This document shows positions 9,037 through 19,016 of a DNA stretch of 39,515 bases, piece after piece. This DNA is from Eubacteriales bacterium. Lineage in GTDB: Bacteria > Bacillota > Clostridia > Lachnospirales > Lachnospiraceae. Numbering within the stretch: the stretch's first letter is position 1; each line of letters begins with the position of its first letter. Under the pieces are notes generated by a model. It was not told the DNA's origin and did no database searches. It saw nothing but the letters and a program-made list of their open reading frames with translations. The translations under genes were made by a program, and so were the position numbers. The stretch is from positions 1-39,515 of the forward strand of contig JAUNPJ010000032.1 of NCBI GenBank assembly GCA_030536755.1, read 5' to 3'.

Positions 9037-9076
9037 AAAAAAGAGACCTATTTGCAGAATTTTGCAAATAAGTCTC
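9037..9076 (-). terminator. Terminator of the heat-shock operon, between dnaJ and mntP
   Basis: Fourteen-base arms (9043-9056 and 9063-9076) pair with one wobble, and the minus strand continues into six T. The dnaJ stop lies six bases upstream. Confidence 0.88.
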
Positions 9077-9081
9077 ACGTT

Positions 9082-10191
9082 TTATTTTTTCTTGCTGCAA
9101 GCTTCATCAAATTTACGCAGTGCTTCTTTTGCTTCGCGGTTCAGCTTCGTCGGAACCTGCACCACCAAAGTTACATAGTGATTTCCACGAACCTTTTTAT
9201 TTCTCAGACTTGGCACACCTTTGTCTTTCAGACGAATACGTGTATCAGTCTGTGTACCTGGTTTTACAGTGTACATAATATCACCGTCCACGGTACTGAT
9301 TCTTACATCACCGCCCAGTGCGGCCTGTGCAAATGTGATCGGCGCAGTAGAATAAATATCTTCTCCGCGTCTCTGGAAAATCGGATGACGTGCCACAGCC
9401 ACCTCTACCAACAGATCACCTCTTGGACCGCCATTGCTTCCAGGCTCACCTTTTCCACTAATGCGGACAGCCTGACCATTATCGATACCGGCCGGAATCG
9501 AAATCTGGATCTTCGTGCGTTTGGAAATATATCCAGTGCCGCGGCAATCCGGACATTTCTCGCGGATGACCTTACCAGTACCGCCGCAATCCGGACATGG
9601 CTGGATATTTCTTGTCATACCAAACAGAGACTGGCTGGTATATACCACCTGACCCTCTCCATTACATTTCGGACATGTCTCCGGTGCTGTGCCTGCCTTC
9701 GCACCGCTTCCGTGACAGGAACTGCATTCTTCCTTCAGCGTGATCTCCAATTCCTTCTCGCAGCCAAATACAGCCTCCTCAAAGGAAATATTGACTCTCG
9801 CGCGAAGATTTGCACCTTTCATAGGGCCGCTTCTTGCTCTTCTGCTGCGTCCGCCGCCACCAAATAAGTCGCCAAAAATATCTCCGAAAATATCACCCAT
9901 ATCTGCAGAATCAAAACCGCCGAAGCCACCAAAACCGCCAGCTCCGCCGCCACCACCGTTTTCAAAGGCAGCAAAACCAAACTGGTCATACTGTTTTCTC
10001 TTTTCCGGGTCACTCAGAATGCTATACGCATTGGTCGCTTCTTTGAATTTTTGCTCTGCATCTTTATCACCCGGATTTACATCCGGGTGATATTTTTTGG
10101 CTAACTTACGATATGCTTTTTTTAATGTTGCGTCATCGGCATTTTTGTCAACGCCGAGGACTTCATATAAATCTCTTTGTTGTTCAGCCAT
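9082..10191 (-). CDS. dnaJ: Chaperone DnaJ
   Basis: DnaJ is the J-domain co-chaperone that delivers clients to DnaK and stimulates its ATPase. The 369-residue protein has the J domain with HPD (YHPDVNPG, residues 1-70), a Gly/Phe-rich linker, four CxxCxGxG zinc repeats ([32 protein letters not shown]) and the C-terminal substrate-binding domains. It is the last gene of hrcA-grpE-dnaK-dnaJ, 26 bases after dnaK, and is followed by a terminator. Confidence 0.98.
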   Translation of the reverse strand: MAEQQRDLYEVLGVDKNADDATLKKAYRKLAKKYHPDVNPGDKDAEQKFKEATNAYSILSDPEKRKQYDQFGFAAFENGGGGGAGGFGGFGGFDSADMGDIFGDIFGDLFGGGGRSRRARSGPMKGANLRARVNISFEEAVFGCEKELEITLKEECSSCHGSGAKAGTAPETCPKCNGEGQVVYTSQSLFGMTRNIQPCPDCGGTGKVIREKCPDCRGTGYISKRTKIQISIPAGIDNGQAVRISGKGEPGSNGGPRGDLLVEVAVARHPIFQRRGEDIYSTAPITFAQAALGGDVRISTVDGDIMYTVKPGTQTDTRIRLKDKGVPSLRNKKVRGNHYVTLVVQVPTKLNREAKEALRKFDEACSKKK

Positions 10192-10217
10192 TTTAAATCC
10201 TTTTCATCTCGTCTGTA

Positions 10218-12101
<1,884 letters not shown>

Positions 12102-12126
12102 CTATCATAAATACTATTGTTTCCAA

Positions 12127-12780
12127 TTAATTTGCCACCTTCACCATACTGTGTCTTACTACAAAATCTTTGTAGGTATAACCCTTCTGGAACTCTTCGA
12201 CAATCACATTGTCTTCCTGTTCCGGATCATCTACATGCATCACAGCGTTGTGAAGATTTGGATCAAACTGCTGCCCAACGGTCTCAATGACCTTGACTCC
12301 CATCTCATCGAAGGTTGTCATCAGCTGTTTGTAAATCATCTGAATACCCTCTGCAAACGCATCGCCTTCCGGCGCGTTTGCCAGACCTCTTTCAAAATTG
12401 TCTACAACCGGAAGCATCTTCTCGATGATTTCCTTCGCACCGATCACATACATACTTGCCTTTTCTTTCTCGGTACGCTTGCGGAAATTATCAAATTCTG
12501 CCATGGTTCTCTGAAGTCTGTCGGTCAGTTCCTCTATCTTTGTGTCCTTTTTATCTTTCTTTTCTTTCTTCTTGCCAAAGATGGATTTTTTCTGAGTTTC
12601 CTCCTGAGATTCCTCTGCTGTTTCTGTTTCTTCTTCAGCAGGTTCTCCGGCCTCTTCCTCTGTCTCCTCGGAAGCAGCTTCACATGTTTCTTCAACAGAT
12701 TCCGTATCCGGCGCCTCTTCAGCAGGAACTTCCTCCTTCACTTCCTCGGCATCCTTTGTCATCTTGTTTTCTTCTGCCAC
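12127..12780 (-). CDS. grpE: Nucleotide exchange factor GrpE
   Basis: GrpE exchanges ADP for ATP on DnaK. The 217-residue protein has a very acidic N-terminal 60 residues, a Lys-rich stretch, then the long helix with AEFDNFRKRTEKE and the C-terminal beta domain containing NLHNAVMHVDDP and VRHSMVKVA. The start appears to be GTG at 12780, with GGAAG upstream; an ATG seven codons in lacks a ribosome site. It lies 17 bases after hrcA. The acidic extension makes it a little longer than average. Confidence 0.96.
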   Translation of the reverse strand: MAEENKMTKDAEEVKEEVPAEEAPDTESVEETCEAASEETEEEAGEPAEEETETAEESQEETQKKSIFGKKKEKKDKKDTKIEELTDRLQRTMAEFDNFRKRTEKEKASMYVIGAKEIIEKMLPVVDNFERGLANAPEGDAFAEGIQMIYKQLMTTFDEMGVKVIETVGQQFDPNLHNAVMHVDDPEQEDNVIVEEFQKGYTYKDFVVRHSMVKVAN

Positions 12781-12797
12781 TACTTCTTCCTACCTTT

Positions 12798-13874
12798 CTA
12801 CGTCTTTCTAAACATATCATCTAACTGGTCTTTCAGTGTTTTCAAACTGTCGACCACATGCTCATAATCCATTCGCTTCGGTCCCACAATTCCTATGGTT
12901 CCCTTAATTCCGTCACCCAATTCATACGTTGCCGTTACAACGCTGCAGTCTTTCATCGTCTGAATTGGTGCCTCATCGCCGATATACACCTGAATACCGG
13001 TATTTTCCTCATCTGTCATCGTTTCTTTTACCAGATTCGCGAGCTGCTGTTTTTCCTCGAAGGTTGCAATAAACTCGCTTGCCTTCTGACTGTCGCTCAA
13101 CTCCGGATATTTGAAAATGTTAGTCGCACCGGAAGTATAAATCTTCACTTCCTCATCTACCTGAATCAGATTTCCCACTGCATTGAGTACATCTGCAATG
13201 ACTTCGCTGTGCACGCCTGCCTGCTCTTTCAGCTGCGCGATCATTCCAAGATTAATCTCGGAGGCCTGCAGACCGTTCAGATAATTATTCAGCAGAAAAT
13301 TCAGTTTAAAAATCGTGTCATCATTCATCGGCTCATCCAGATCAATAATTTCATTCTTAATCTGATTTCCTTCTGCCACGACCACCGCCAGAAGCTGCAG
13401 GGGATGCAGTCTGGACAACTGAATAAATTTGATTCTGCATCCGCTGTACTGCGGTGCTGAGATCAGTGTGGCGTAGTTCGTATCTTTTGCAAGAACCCTT
13501 GCCACCTGCTGAAGAAGATGCTCCATCTTATCGGTCTTTTCAATCATCAGCTTCTTTGCATTTTCCAGCTGAGAATCTTTCTCGGCAAGCTCCAGATCTT
13601 TTCCGGCAATCTGTGCATTTTTCTCAGCCATCATGGCATCTACATAATAGCGATATCCCTTGTCGGAAGGAACACGTCCTGCCGATGTATGCGGCTGTGC
13701 GATGTAGCCCATATCGGTCAAATCTGACATCTCGTTGCGAATTGTTGCGGAACTTAATTTCAAATCCGAATATTTTGCAATCGTACGGGAGCCTACCGGT
13801 TCGCCAGTTTCCAGATATGTCTGGATGATCGCTTTCAATATTTTCTGTTTACGCTCATCTAAATTGTGTTGCAT
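12798..13874 (-). CDS. hrcA: Heat-inducible transcription repressor HrcA
   Basis: HrcA represses heat-shock genes by binding CIRCE, with GroEL as its usual co-factor. The 358-residue protein has an N-terminal winged helix (residues 1-75, with PVGSRTIAKYSDLKLSSATIR split across the recognition helix) and the GAF-like central and dimerisation domains. AGGAG lies seven bases before the ATG. First gene of the operon, 30 bases downstream of a perfect CIRCE element, so it is autoregulated. Confidence 0.97.
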   Translation of the reverse strand: MQHNLDERKQKILKAIIQTYLETGEPVGSRTIAKYSDLKLSSATIRNEMSDLTDMGYIAQPHTSAGRVPSDKGYRYYVDAMMAEKNAQIAGKDLELAEKDSQLENAKKLMIEKTDKMEHLLQQVARVLAKDTNYATLISAPQYSGCRIKFIQLSRLHPLQLLAVVVAEGNQIKNEIIDLDEPMNDDTIFKLNFLLNNYLNGLQASEINLGMIAQLKEQAGVHSEVIADVLNAVGNLIQVDEEVKIYTSGATNIFKYPELSDSQKASEFIATFEEKQQLANLVKETMTDEENTGIQVYIGDEAPIQTMKDCSVVTATYELGDGIKGTIGIVGPKRMDYEHVVDSLKTLKDQLDDMFRKT

Positions 13875-13904
13875 TGTCGGCTCCTTTCTGATTTTTTGTA
13901 TTTG

Positions 13905-13931
13905 TTAGCACTCAAAATAGTGGAGTGCTAA
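13905..13931 (-). promoter_or_regulatory. CIRCE operator of hrcA-grpE-dnaK-dnaJ
   Basis: A perfect TTAGCACTC (13905-13913), nine bases, GAGTGCTAA (13923-13931), the exact HrcA consensus. It lies between the -10 box and the hrcA ribosome site. Confidence 0.98.
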
Positions 13932-13945
13932 CATCTACTGTAGAT

Positions 13946-13974
13946 AATATACACCTATGCACCCTTCTTGTCAA
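13946..13974 (-). promoter_or_regulatory. Promoter of the heat-shock operon
   Basis: Minus strand TTGACA (13969-13974), 17 bases, TATATT (13946-13951), placed directly upstream of CIRCE. A small dyad, CACCCTT...AAGGGTG, overlaps the -35. Confidence 0.85.
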
Positions 13975-13995
13975 GGGTGAGAAAAAAATTTTTAC

Positions 13996-14053
13996 AAAAA
14001 AACGCCTTTATTCTGTTATAGAAAGAATTTCTTCCTATTAAGAATAAAGACGT
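13996..14053 (-). terminator. Terminator of the panD-panC-panS operon
   Basis: Thirteen-base arms (14002-14014 and 14041-14053) pair with one wobble around an inner small hairpin, and the minus strand continues with seven T. It follows the transporter stop by nine bases. Confidence 0.85.
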
Positions 14054-14062
14054 TTCCGTATT

Positions 14063-15031
14063 TTATGCATCCAGTGCGTTTACCTTCATCACCGTTTCTC
14101 TTCTATCATTCCTTCTTCGTATACTTGCGAAAACAGAACCGGATATGTTATGCCATACACTGAAAATAGCTCCCGGCAGTGTTGCCAGTGGATTTGCGGC
14201 AAAATTAGCAGTTGCAAGCGATACCGCAAGACCACTGTTCTGCATCGCCACCTCAATGGCAATTGCGGTAGCCTTATTGTATTCCACATGAAAAACATTC
14301 GCCAGCACAAGCCCAATTCCCAGTCCACAGAGATTGTGGAGCATCACCACGCCAAGGACAAGCAGTCCGCAGCTTACGATCTTCTCGTTGTTGTTTGCCA
14401 CGATTCCGGAGATGATCATAACAATCGATACGACAGAAATCAATGGCAGGACATCCGAGATCTTCTGAATCTGCTTTCCAAACAGACTTCGGATCAAAAT
14501 TCCCAATAATACCGGAATCAAAATCACCTTCACTACAGAAATCACCATTGCCAGGAAGGAAACCTCTACCCATGCACCTGCAAGCACATATACGAGAAAT
14601 GGTGTCATCAACGGAGCGATCAGTGTGGATACAATCGTCATTCCCACAGACAGCGGTACATCGCCGCCGGCAATATAAGTGATGACATTGCTTGCTGTTC
14701 CTCCCGGACAGCATCCTACCAGAATCACACCGAGCGCAAGATCCGGATTCAGGTGCAGGAGCACTGCCAGCCCCCAGGCACACAGCGGCATGATCGTATA
14801 CTGACAGATACAGCCCAGAACAATTTCCTTTGGATGGGAAAATACAACCTGAAAATCTCCCATTTTAATGGTAAGTCCCATGCCGAACATCGCTACTCCA
14901 AGAAATACAGAAGTGTAATTCGTTGTCCATGCAAATGCAGATGGCACAAAAAATGAAAATACGGAGAAAATAATAATGACAACACCGATGAAACGTGTCA
15001 GAAAGGAGCTGATTTTTGCAATTTTTTCCAT
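14063..15031 (-). CDS. panS: BASS-family transporter, probable pantoate-type precursor importer (PanS-like)
   Basis: The 322-residue product is a bile acid:sodium symporter (BASS) superfamily membrane protein with about nine to ten hydrophobic segments and the signature GCCPGGTASNVITYIAGGD. Automated annotation would call it a bile-acid symporter. It starts five bases after the panC stop (ATG at 15031, GAGGTG upstream), in one transcript with panD and panC. PanS of Salmonella, a BASS member, imports ketopantoate. No panB or panE is present here, so import of pantoate or ketopantoate for PanC is the best reading. The fold is seen; the substrate is inferred from context. Confidence 0.72.
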   Translation of the reverse strand: MEKIAKISSFLTRFIGVVIIIFSVFSFFVPSAFAWTTNYTSVFLGVAMFGMGLTIKMGDFQVVFSHPKEIVLGCICQYTIMPLCAWGLAVLLHLNPDLALGVILVGCCPGGTASNVITYIAGGDVPLSVGMTIVSTLIAPLMTPFLVYVLAGAWVEVSFLAMVISVVKVILIPVLLGILIRSLFGKQIQKISDVLPLISVVSIVMIISGIVANNNEKIVSCGLLVLGVVMLHNLCGLGIGLVLANVFHVEYNKATAIAIEVAMQNSGLAVSLATANFAANPLATLPGAIFSVWHNISGSVFASIRRRNDRRETVMKVNALDA

Positions 15032-15035
15032 ATCT

Positions 15036-15875
15036 CTACACCTCATAACTGAAATTGTCAATGAGTCTCGTCTTGCCGATGTAAACAGCCATCGCTACCA
15101 GTACATCCTTCTCTACTTTCTCTACCGGCTGCATGGTCAGTGCATCTACCATCGATACATAGTCAATCTTTGACAAAGGCTCTGCCTCAATGATCGCACG
15201 CATCGGTGCCAATACATCCTCAGCGCTGCATCCGGCCTGGATCAGTTCCTGTCCTTTCTTCACTGCTTTCGACAGACATAATGCGGCCTTTCTTTCTTCC
15301 GCACTTAAATATGTATTTCTTGAGGATTTTGCCAGTCCGTCTTCTTCACGGACGATCGGGCATCCCACAACTTCCACATCAAAATTCAAATCCAGCACCA
15401 TTTTTTTGATAATTGCCAGCTGCTGTGCATCTTTCTGTCCAAAATATGCACGGTCAGGTGCTGCGATATGAAACAGTTTGGATACAACGGTGCACACACC
15501 CTTAAAGTGGATCGGTCTTGTCTTTCCGCAAAGTGTCTCGGAAAGAGTATCAATACTGACAAATGCACATGGATCATGGTACATTTCTTCCGGTTCCGGA
15601 TGGAAGATCAGGTCAGCGCCAAGGCTCTCGCAAAGTGCGCTGTCTCTTTCAAAATCTCTCGGATACGCTTCCAGATCCTCATTTGGTCCAAACTGTGTCG
15701 GATTCACGAAATCAGAAACTACTACAATATCATTTTCTTTGCGGGCACGGGCAATCAGGCTTGCATGTCCTTCATGCAAAAATCCCATGGTAGGGACAAG
15801 TCCAATGCTTTTTCCCTCCTTCTTCCATTGTCTTACCAGTTGCCTTGTTTCTAAAACAGTTGTTGTTACCTTCAT
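15036..15875 (-). CDS. panC: Pantothenate synthetase (pantoate--beta-alanine ligase)
   Basis: PanC joins pantoate and beta-alanine using ATP to make vitamin B5. The 279-residue protein shows the nucleotidyltransferase signature PTMGFLHEGHASL (HIGH-like), YFGQKDAQQL, and the KSSRNTYLS motif in the KMSKS position. It lies between panD, which supplies beta-alanine, and the BASS transporter, which may supply pantoate. Start ATG at 15875 follows AAAAAGGAG. Confidence 0.96.
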   Translation of the reverse strand: MKVTTTVLETRQLVRQWKKEGKSIGLVPTMGFLHEGHASLIARARKENDIVVVSDFVNPTQFGPNEDLEAYPRDFERDSALCESLGADLIFHPEPEEMYHDPCAFVSIDTLSETLCGKTRPIHFKGVCTVVSKLFHIAAPDRAYFGQKDAQQLAIIKKMVLDLNFDVEVVGCPIVREEDGLAKSSRNTYLSAEERKAALCLSKAVKKGQELIQAGCSAEDVLAPMRAIIEAEPLSKIDYVSMVDALTMQPVEKVEKDVLVAMAVYIGKTRLIDNFSYEV

Positions 15876-15926
15876 CTTTCTGCTCCTTTTTCAATGAATT
15901 AAGATAGCCTCTGTTCTGATTTTCTG

Positions 15927-16319
15927 TTATTCCATATCCTTTAACAAACCATGCTTCTCATAACTTGTCACACGGCTGATGTGATTTTTCTCATCTACAA
16001 AAACCACTTTTGGTTTATGCTCTTTGGCTTCCTTTGCATCCACGCCTGCATAAGCCATAATAATAATCTTATCTCCGGTGCTGACACATCTGGCAGCAGC
16101 TCCGTTCAGGCAGATCATACCACTTCCGCGCTCTCCGCAGATGGTATACGTCTCAAAACGACTTCCGTTGTTGATATCGACGATCTGCACTTTCTCGTAC
16201 TCCAGAATTCCGGCAGCCTCCAGAAGTTCTTCATCCACAGTGATGCTTCCCACATAATCAAGTTCTGCCTGGACGACAGTCGCACGGTGGATTTTTCCTT
16301 TTAACATCTCAAGTGTCAT
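15927..16319 (-). CDS. panD: Aspartate 1-decarboxylase
   Basis: PanD decarboxylates aspartate to beta-alanine with a pyruvoyl cofactor made by self-cleavage. The cleavage site YVGS is visible with Gly24-Ser25, the same numbering as the well-known family members, which supports ATG at 16319 (AAAGGA upstream). Length 130 is typical; the [10 protein letters not shown] turn is also present. First gene of panD-panC-panS, preceded by a leader with a terminator-like hairpin ending 24 bases before the start. Confidence 0.96.
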   Translation of the reverse strand: MTLEMLKGKIHRATVVQAELDYVGSITVDEELLEAAGILEYEKVQIVDINNGSRFETYTICGERGSGMICLNGAAARCVSTGDKIIIMAYAGVDAKEAKEHKPKVVFVDEKNHISRVTSYEKHGLLKDME

Positions 16320-16342
16320 CTTATCTATCCTTTCTAAAATCT

Positions 16343-16419
16343 AAAAAAAGCACTTTTCGGGCAGACTTAGACCCGGAAAGTGCTCAAAATTCTTAAAATG
16401 AAAAATATTCCGTGAGTCT
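16343..16419 (-). promoter_or_regulatory. Candidate transcription attenuator in the panD leader
   Basis: On the minus strand arms 16372-16384 and 16349-16361 form a 13-base stem (one wobble) followed by seven T, a full intrinsic terminator inside the 5' leader. The upstream arm overlaps an alternative pairing: AGAC plus CGGAA (16416-16419, 16408-16412) with TTCCG plus GTCT (16369-16378). The two structures exclude each other, as in an attenuator or riboswitch. The promoter lies about 100 bases further up. I could not match it to a named riboswitch; a pan-motif RNA was considered but its bulged-A stem is not obvious. Confidence 0.55.
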
Positions 16420-16516
16420 TACTTCTTTTACAAATATAAGCTCAAATATCTTGTATAAAACAACAGTCAATCAGATTTGAATATAGTTTTGAAGAACAAA
16501 TACTATCTCAAGTCGT

Positions 16517-16544
16517 ATTATAACAGATGACACTCAGATTGCAA
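16517..16544 (-). promoter_or_regulatory. Promoter of panD-panC-panS
   Basis: Minus strand TTGCAA (16539-16544), 16 bases, TATAAT (16517-16522) with a TG extension one base before the -10. It starts in the gap right after the sugar kinase stop codon and implies a leader of about 190 nucleotides. Confidence 0.72.
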
Positions 16545-16558
16545 TATTTTTATCAATC

Positions 16559-17944
16559 TTATTTGTATTCTTCCACGTACATAATTTTCGCCTGCATTTC
16601 TCCCATCGACTCCACAACGCCTGCCGATGCCAGAGACATCAGCGCCGCACCGTAAGCCGCTTCCTCCTTACATACAGGAATCTGCATCTTCATTCCAAAC
16701 ATACCTTCCGCCAATTCCCTCATCAAAGCATTCTGGCGGATTCCATTACCGGATCCCACAAGGCGAACCGCCTGCTTTCCTGTCATCTGGCACATTTCTT
16801 CATACATGCCATACAATTCCCCGAGAATTCCCTGAATCACTCCGACAGTCATTGCGCCTGGATGAAAATTCTCAATACCGATACCTTTCATGCTTCCCCT
16901 CTCGCCTGGATTACTTCTCGTTCCCGCAAAAGTGGTTTTCACATTCCAGACATTTTCTTTTCCATATGTATCAAGAAACTCTCTTGCCTGCTGCTCCATG
17001 ACTCCATAAAGCGCACTCATATCATCACGTCCTGCTGCCTTACGGTAAAACTGTTCCAGCATCGCATACGCTCTTCCTCCGCAGAGTCCGGAACCAGCCA
17101 TAATATATAATTTTTCGGTACAGGGACGAAGCTCAATCGAGCCCTGGATATCCACATATCGGTCAATTCCAAAGGATACCTGACTTCCCGTTCCAATATT
17201 AACCAGAACCGTCTGCTCCAGATTCTGCACAGAACCAAGAATGCTTGCCTGGTTGTCTCCAAGAGAAGCGGTCACCGGGATTTCTTCCGACAGTTCCCCT
17301 GTTGTTTTTCCGACAATGCCATGTCCCTCCAGGACTTCCGGCAGATAGGAAATATCCACACCTGCCTCTTTCAGTTTCTGTATACAGAACTCGCCTTTTT
17401 CCAGATCGAAGCATCCCCAGCTCGCCGCCATATCTCTGGAAATGACTGGTGTTTTTAATCCGCACAGTTTCATGGCAATGTAATCGCTGATTGTCACCAT
17501 CTTTACCGCTTCGGCAGGAATCTTCCCATTTTTCTGAAGATAAAAATGCGTCGTCAGTCCATAACCGGATGCGGCAGAGCCTGTTGCTTTTTTCAGAGTT
17601 TCTGCATACGTTAAGCCCTCCTCCATCTCTTCATTTCCGCTTCCGTCCTGCCAGGTATAAAGAGGACTCACTGCATTTCCCTCTGCATCCACGTACAGCA
17701 TTCCATGCATCTGCCCGGTCATACCAATACTGTCCGGTACACCAAATTCCCCAATCAGCCCGGCAACGCCCTGTTTTGTCAGAGTCCATATTTTCTCTGT
17801 ATCCTGAATCTTATGAAAATCCTCTGCACTCTCTAAAAAAGACTGATGTGCAATCGTTTTGCTTCCCAGAAGCCCTCCGCGCTCACCATCTACCATAATA
17901 ATACTGATCGTTGTTGTTCCTATATCGATTCCAATTGCACGCAT
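16559..17944 (-). CDS. FGGY carbohydrate kinase, closest in character to sedoheptulokinase
   Basis: The 461-residue protein has the FGGY/actin-like fold: GIDIGTTTISI phosphate loop, GMTGQMHG, TWQDG, ISDYIAMKLCG, a second nucleotide motif NIGTGSQV, and the C-terminal LVGSGNGIRQN with EEAAYGAAL. The TWQDG plus AASWG pattern resembles sedoheptulokinase (SHPK) more than xylulokinase. Substrate remains open. It starts four bases after the GntR stop, last gene of the glycyl radical operon, so it presumably phosphorylates a sugar or polyol that enters or leaves the glycyl radical step. No terminator is visible after it; the pan promoter begins within 20 bases. Confidence 0.8.
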   Translation of the reverse strand: MRAIGIDIGTTTISIIMVDGERGGLLGSKTIAHQSFLESAEDFHKIQDTEKIWTLTKQGVAGLIGEFGVPDSIGMTGQMHGMLYVDAEGNAVSPLYTWQDGSGNEEMEEGLTYAETLKKATGSAASGYGLTTHFYLQKNGKIPAEAVKMVTISDYIAMKLCGLKTPVISRDMAASWGCFDLEKGEFCIQKLKEAGVDISYLPEVLEGHGIVGKTTGELSEEIPVTASLGDNQASILGSVQNLEQTVLVNIGTGSQVSFGIDRYVDIQGSIELRPCTEKLYIMAGSGLCGGRAYAMLEQFYRKAAGRDDMSALYGVMEQQAREFLDTYGKENVWNVKTTFAGTRSNPGERGSMKGIGIENFHPGAMTVGVIQGILGELYGMYEEMCQMTGKQAVRLVGSGNGIRQNALMRELAEGMFGMKMQIPVCKEEAAYGAALMSLASAGVVESMGEMQAKIMYVEEYK

Positions 17945-17948
17945 ATTC

Positions 17949-18974
17949 TCATTCCTTTCCTTTTACTTTATACACATCTGCCGTCCACTTGCTTTCCTCC
18001 TGGTTCTGACATTTCAGGCAGTCAAAAATTTTAGCAGCCATTTTCTGAAAATCCTGCTCCAGAGTAACAATTCCCAGTTCCTCTGCACCTGGCAGCACAT
18101 CAATGGCTGCCGCCTGATGAAACAGTCCCATCTCTTTTGCTTTTCGCTCAAAAGGAATGCCCAATTCTGCCACACTGTAGATTACCCCGTCACATTCCGA
18201 TAAACGCTGAAGATTTTCCTCCATCACCGCTGTAGGCATGTGTTCCGGATCTTTTCTATAGTCCCAGGAAATCCTGCTGACCACAGGTTCCTCAGCCAGT
18301 TTCAAATATTCCTGTTCACGAGCGCAGACACTTCGCACCTGTTTCTCATCCCATCCCACAAATCCGATTTGCTTACAACCGTTTTTCTGCAGTTTTTGAT
18401 ACAGACAGCGAATGGCCGCCTCATTATCGAGACACACTGCGTCTGCATACATACTCTGGCAGGTAGTATCAAACAGCACAAGATTCATTCCAAGTCCACG
18501 AAGTTTCCGCAGCGCCTCCCGACTCAATTCCATATCTTCAAGCCAGAGCACTACATTTCTTAAATCTTTTTCATAAATCTGAAACAGACATTTTTCCAGT
18601 GACTGATTTTTTGTTTTCTGTTTAAACAAGACAAGCGAGTCCATTTCCTCCGCCTCTGTCTGAAACGCGTCCATAAACTGGGAGAAAAAAGTATTCTGAG
18701 CAGGAGCCACCAGGGTGATGATATCCATCTTCCCCTTGCGTGCTCCATACTGCAGTGCAACTCTCGTTCCGCTTCCCTGAATTCGCTCAATAATCTTCTC
18801 CTCTTCCAGAAGCTTCAAGGCCTTTCGAACCGTCACTCTGCTGACCCCCAGTTCCTCCGAAAGTTTTCGTTCCGGCGGTATCAGACTCCCTTCCCGATAA
18901 ATGTCCTCATAAATCATCCGACAGATTTTTTTCTTTACATATTCATAAAGGTTCTGTTCCTCCAAATGTCTCAT
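17949..18974 (-). CDS. GntR/LacI-type chimeric transcription regulator
   Basis: The 341-residue protein joins a GntR winged helix (residues 10-75, PPERKLSEELGVSRVTVRKAL region) to a 260-residue periplasmic-binding-protein-like sensor, the AraR-type arrangement that binds sugars. It sits between the glycyl radical enzyme and the kinase, so it is the likely local regulator. The obvious targets are the two identical TTGGTA-N11-TACCAA sites at the activase promoter. A GGGACAG-type hairpin separates it from the enzyme gene and may lower its expression. Confidence 0.85.
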   Translation of the reverse strand: MRHLEEQNLYEYVKKKICRMIYEDIYREGSLIPPERKLSEELGVSRVTVRKALKLLEEEKIIERIQGSGTRVALQYGARKGKMDIITLVAPAQNTFFSQFMDAFQTEAEEMDSLVLFKQKTKNQSLEKCLFQIYEKDLRNVVLWLEDMELSREALRKLRGLGMNLVLFDTTCQSMYADAVCLDNEAAIRCLYQKLQKNGCKQIGFVGWDEKQVRSVCAREQEYLKLAEEPVVSRISWDYRKDPEHMPTAVMEENLQRLSECDGVIYSVAELGIPFERKAKEMGLFHQAAAIDVLPGAEELGIVTLEQDFQKMAAKIFDCLKCQNQEESKWTADVYKVKGKE

Positions 18975-18990
18975 CCTCTCTCTAAATTAA

Positions 18991-19013
18991 GGACAGGGGA
19001 CAGTTCCCTGTCT
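18991..19013. repeat. Short GGACAGGGGACAG-type palindromic repeat between glycyl radical enzyme and GntR genes
   Basis: Arms GACAGGG (18992-18998) and CCCTGTC (19006-19012) around GACAGTT. It is a short cousin of the long palindrome at 37432-37491, sharing GGGACAGGGGACAG. No T run follows on the minus strand, so it is a weak terminator at best. Confidence 0.55.
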
Positions 19014-19016
19014 TTC

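Noticed and set aside
9001-9100. Mn-sensing yybP-ykoY riboswitch before mntP
   Set aside because: The gap is filled by the dnaJ terminator and is too short for that riboswitch.
14063-15031. Bile acid transporter as the function of the BASS gene
   Set aside because: Fold alone suggests it, but operon position with panD and panC favours a pantoate-type substrate.
16349-16384. Hairpin ahead of panD as a simple terminator of the sugar kinase operon
   Set aside because: A good extended -10 promoter lies between the kinase stop and the hairpin, so it is within the pan leader. Dual use cannot be excluded.
16559-17944. Xylulokinase as the name of the FGGY kinase
   Set aside because: The TWQDG and AASWG patterns resemble sedoheptulokinase more; there is no xylose isomerase nearby. 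Substrate left open.
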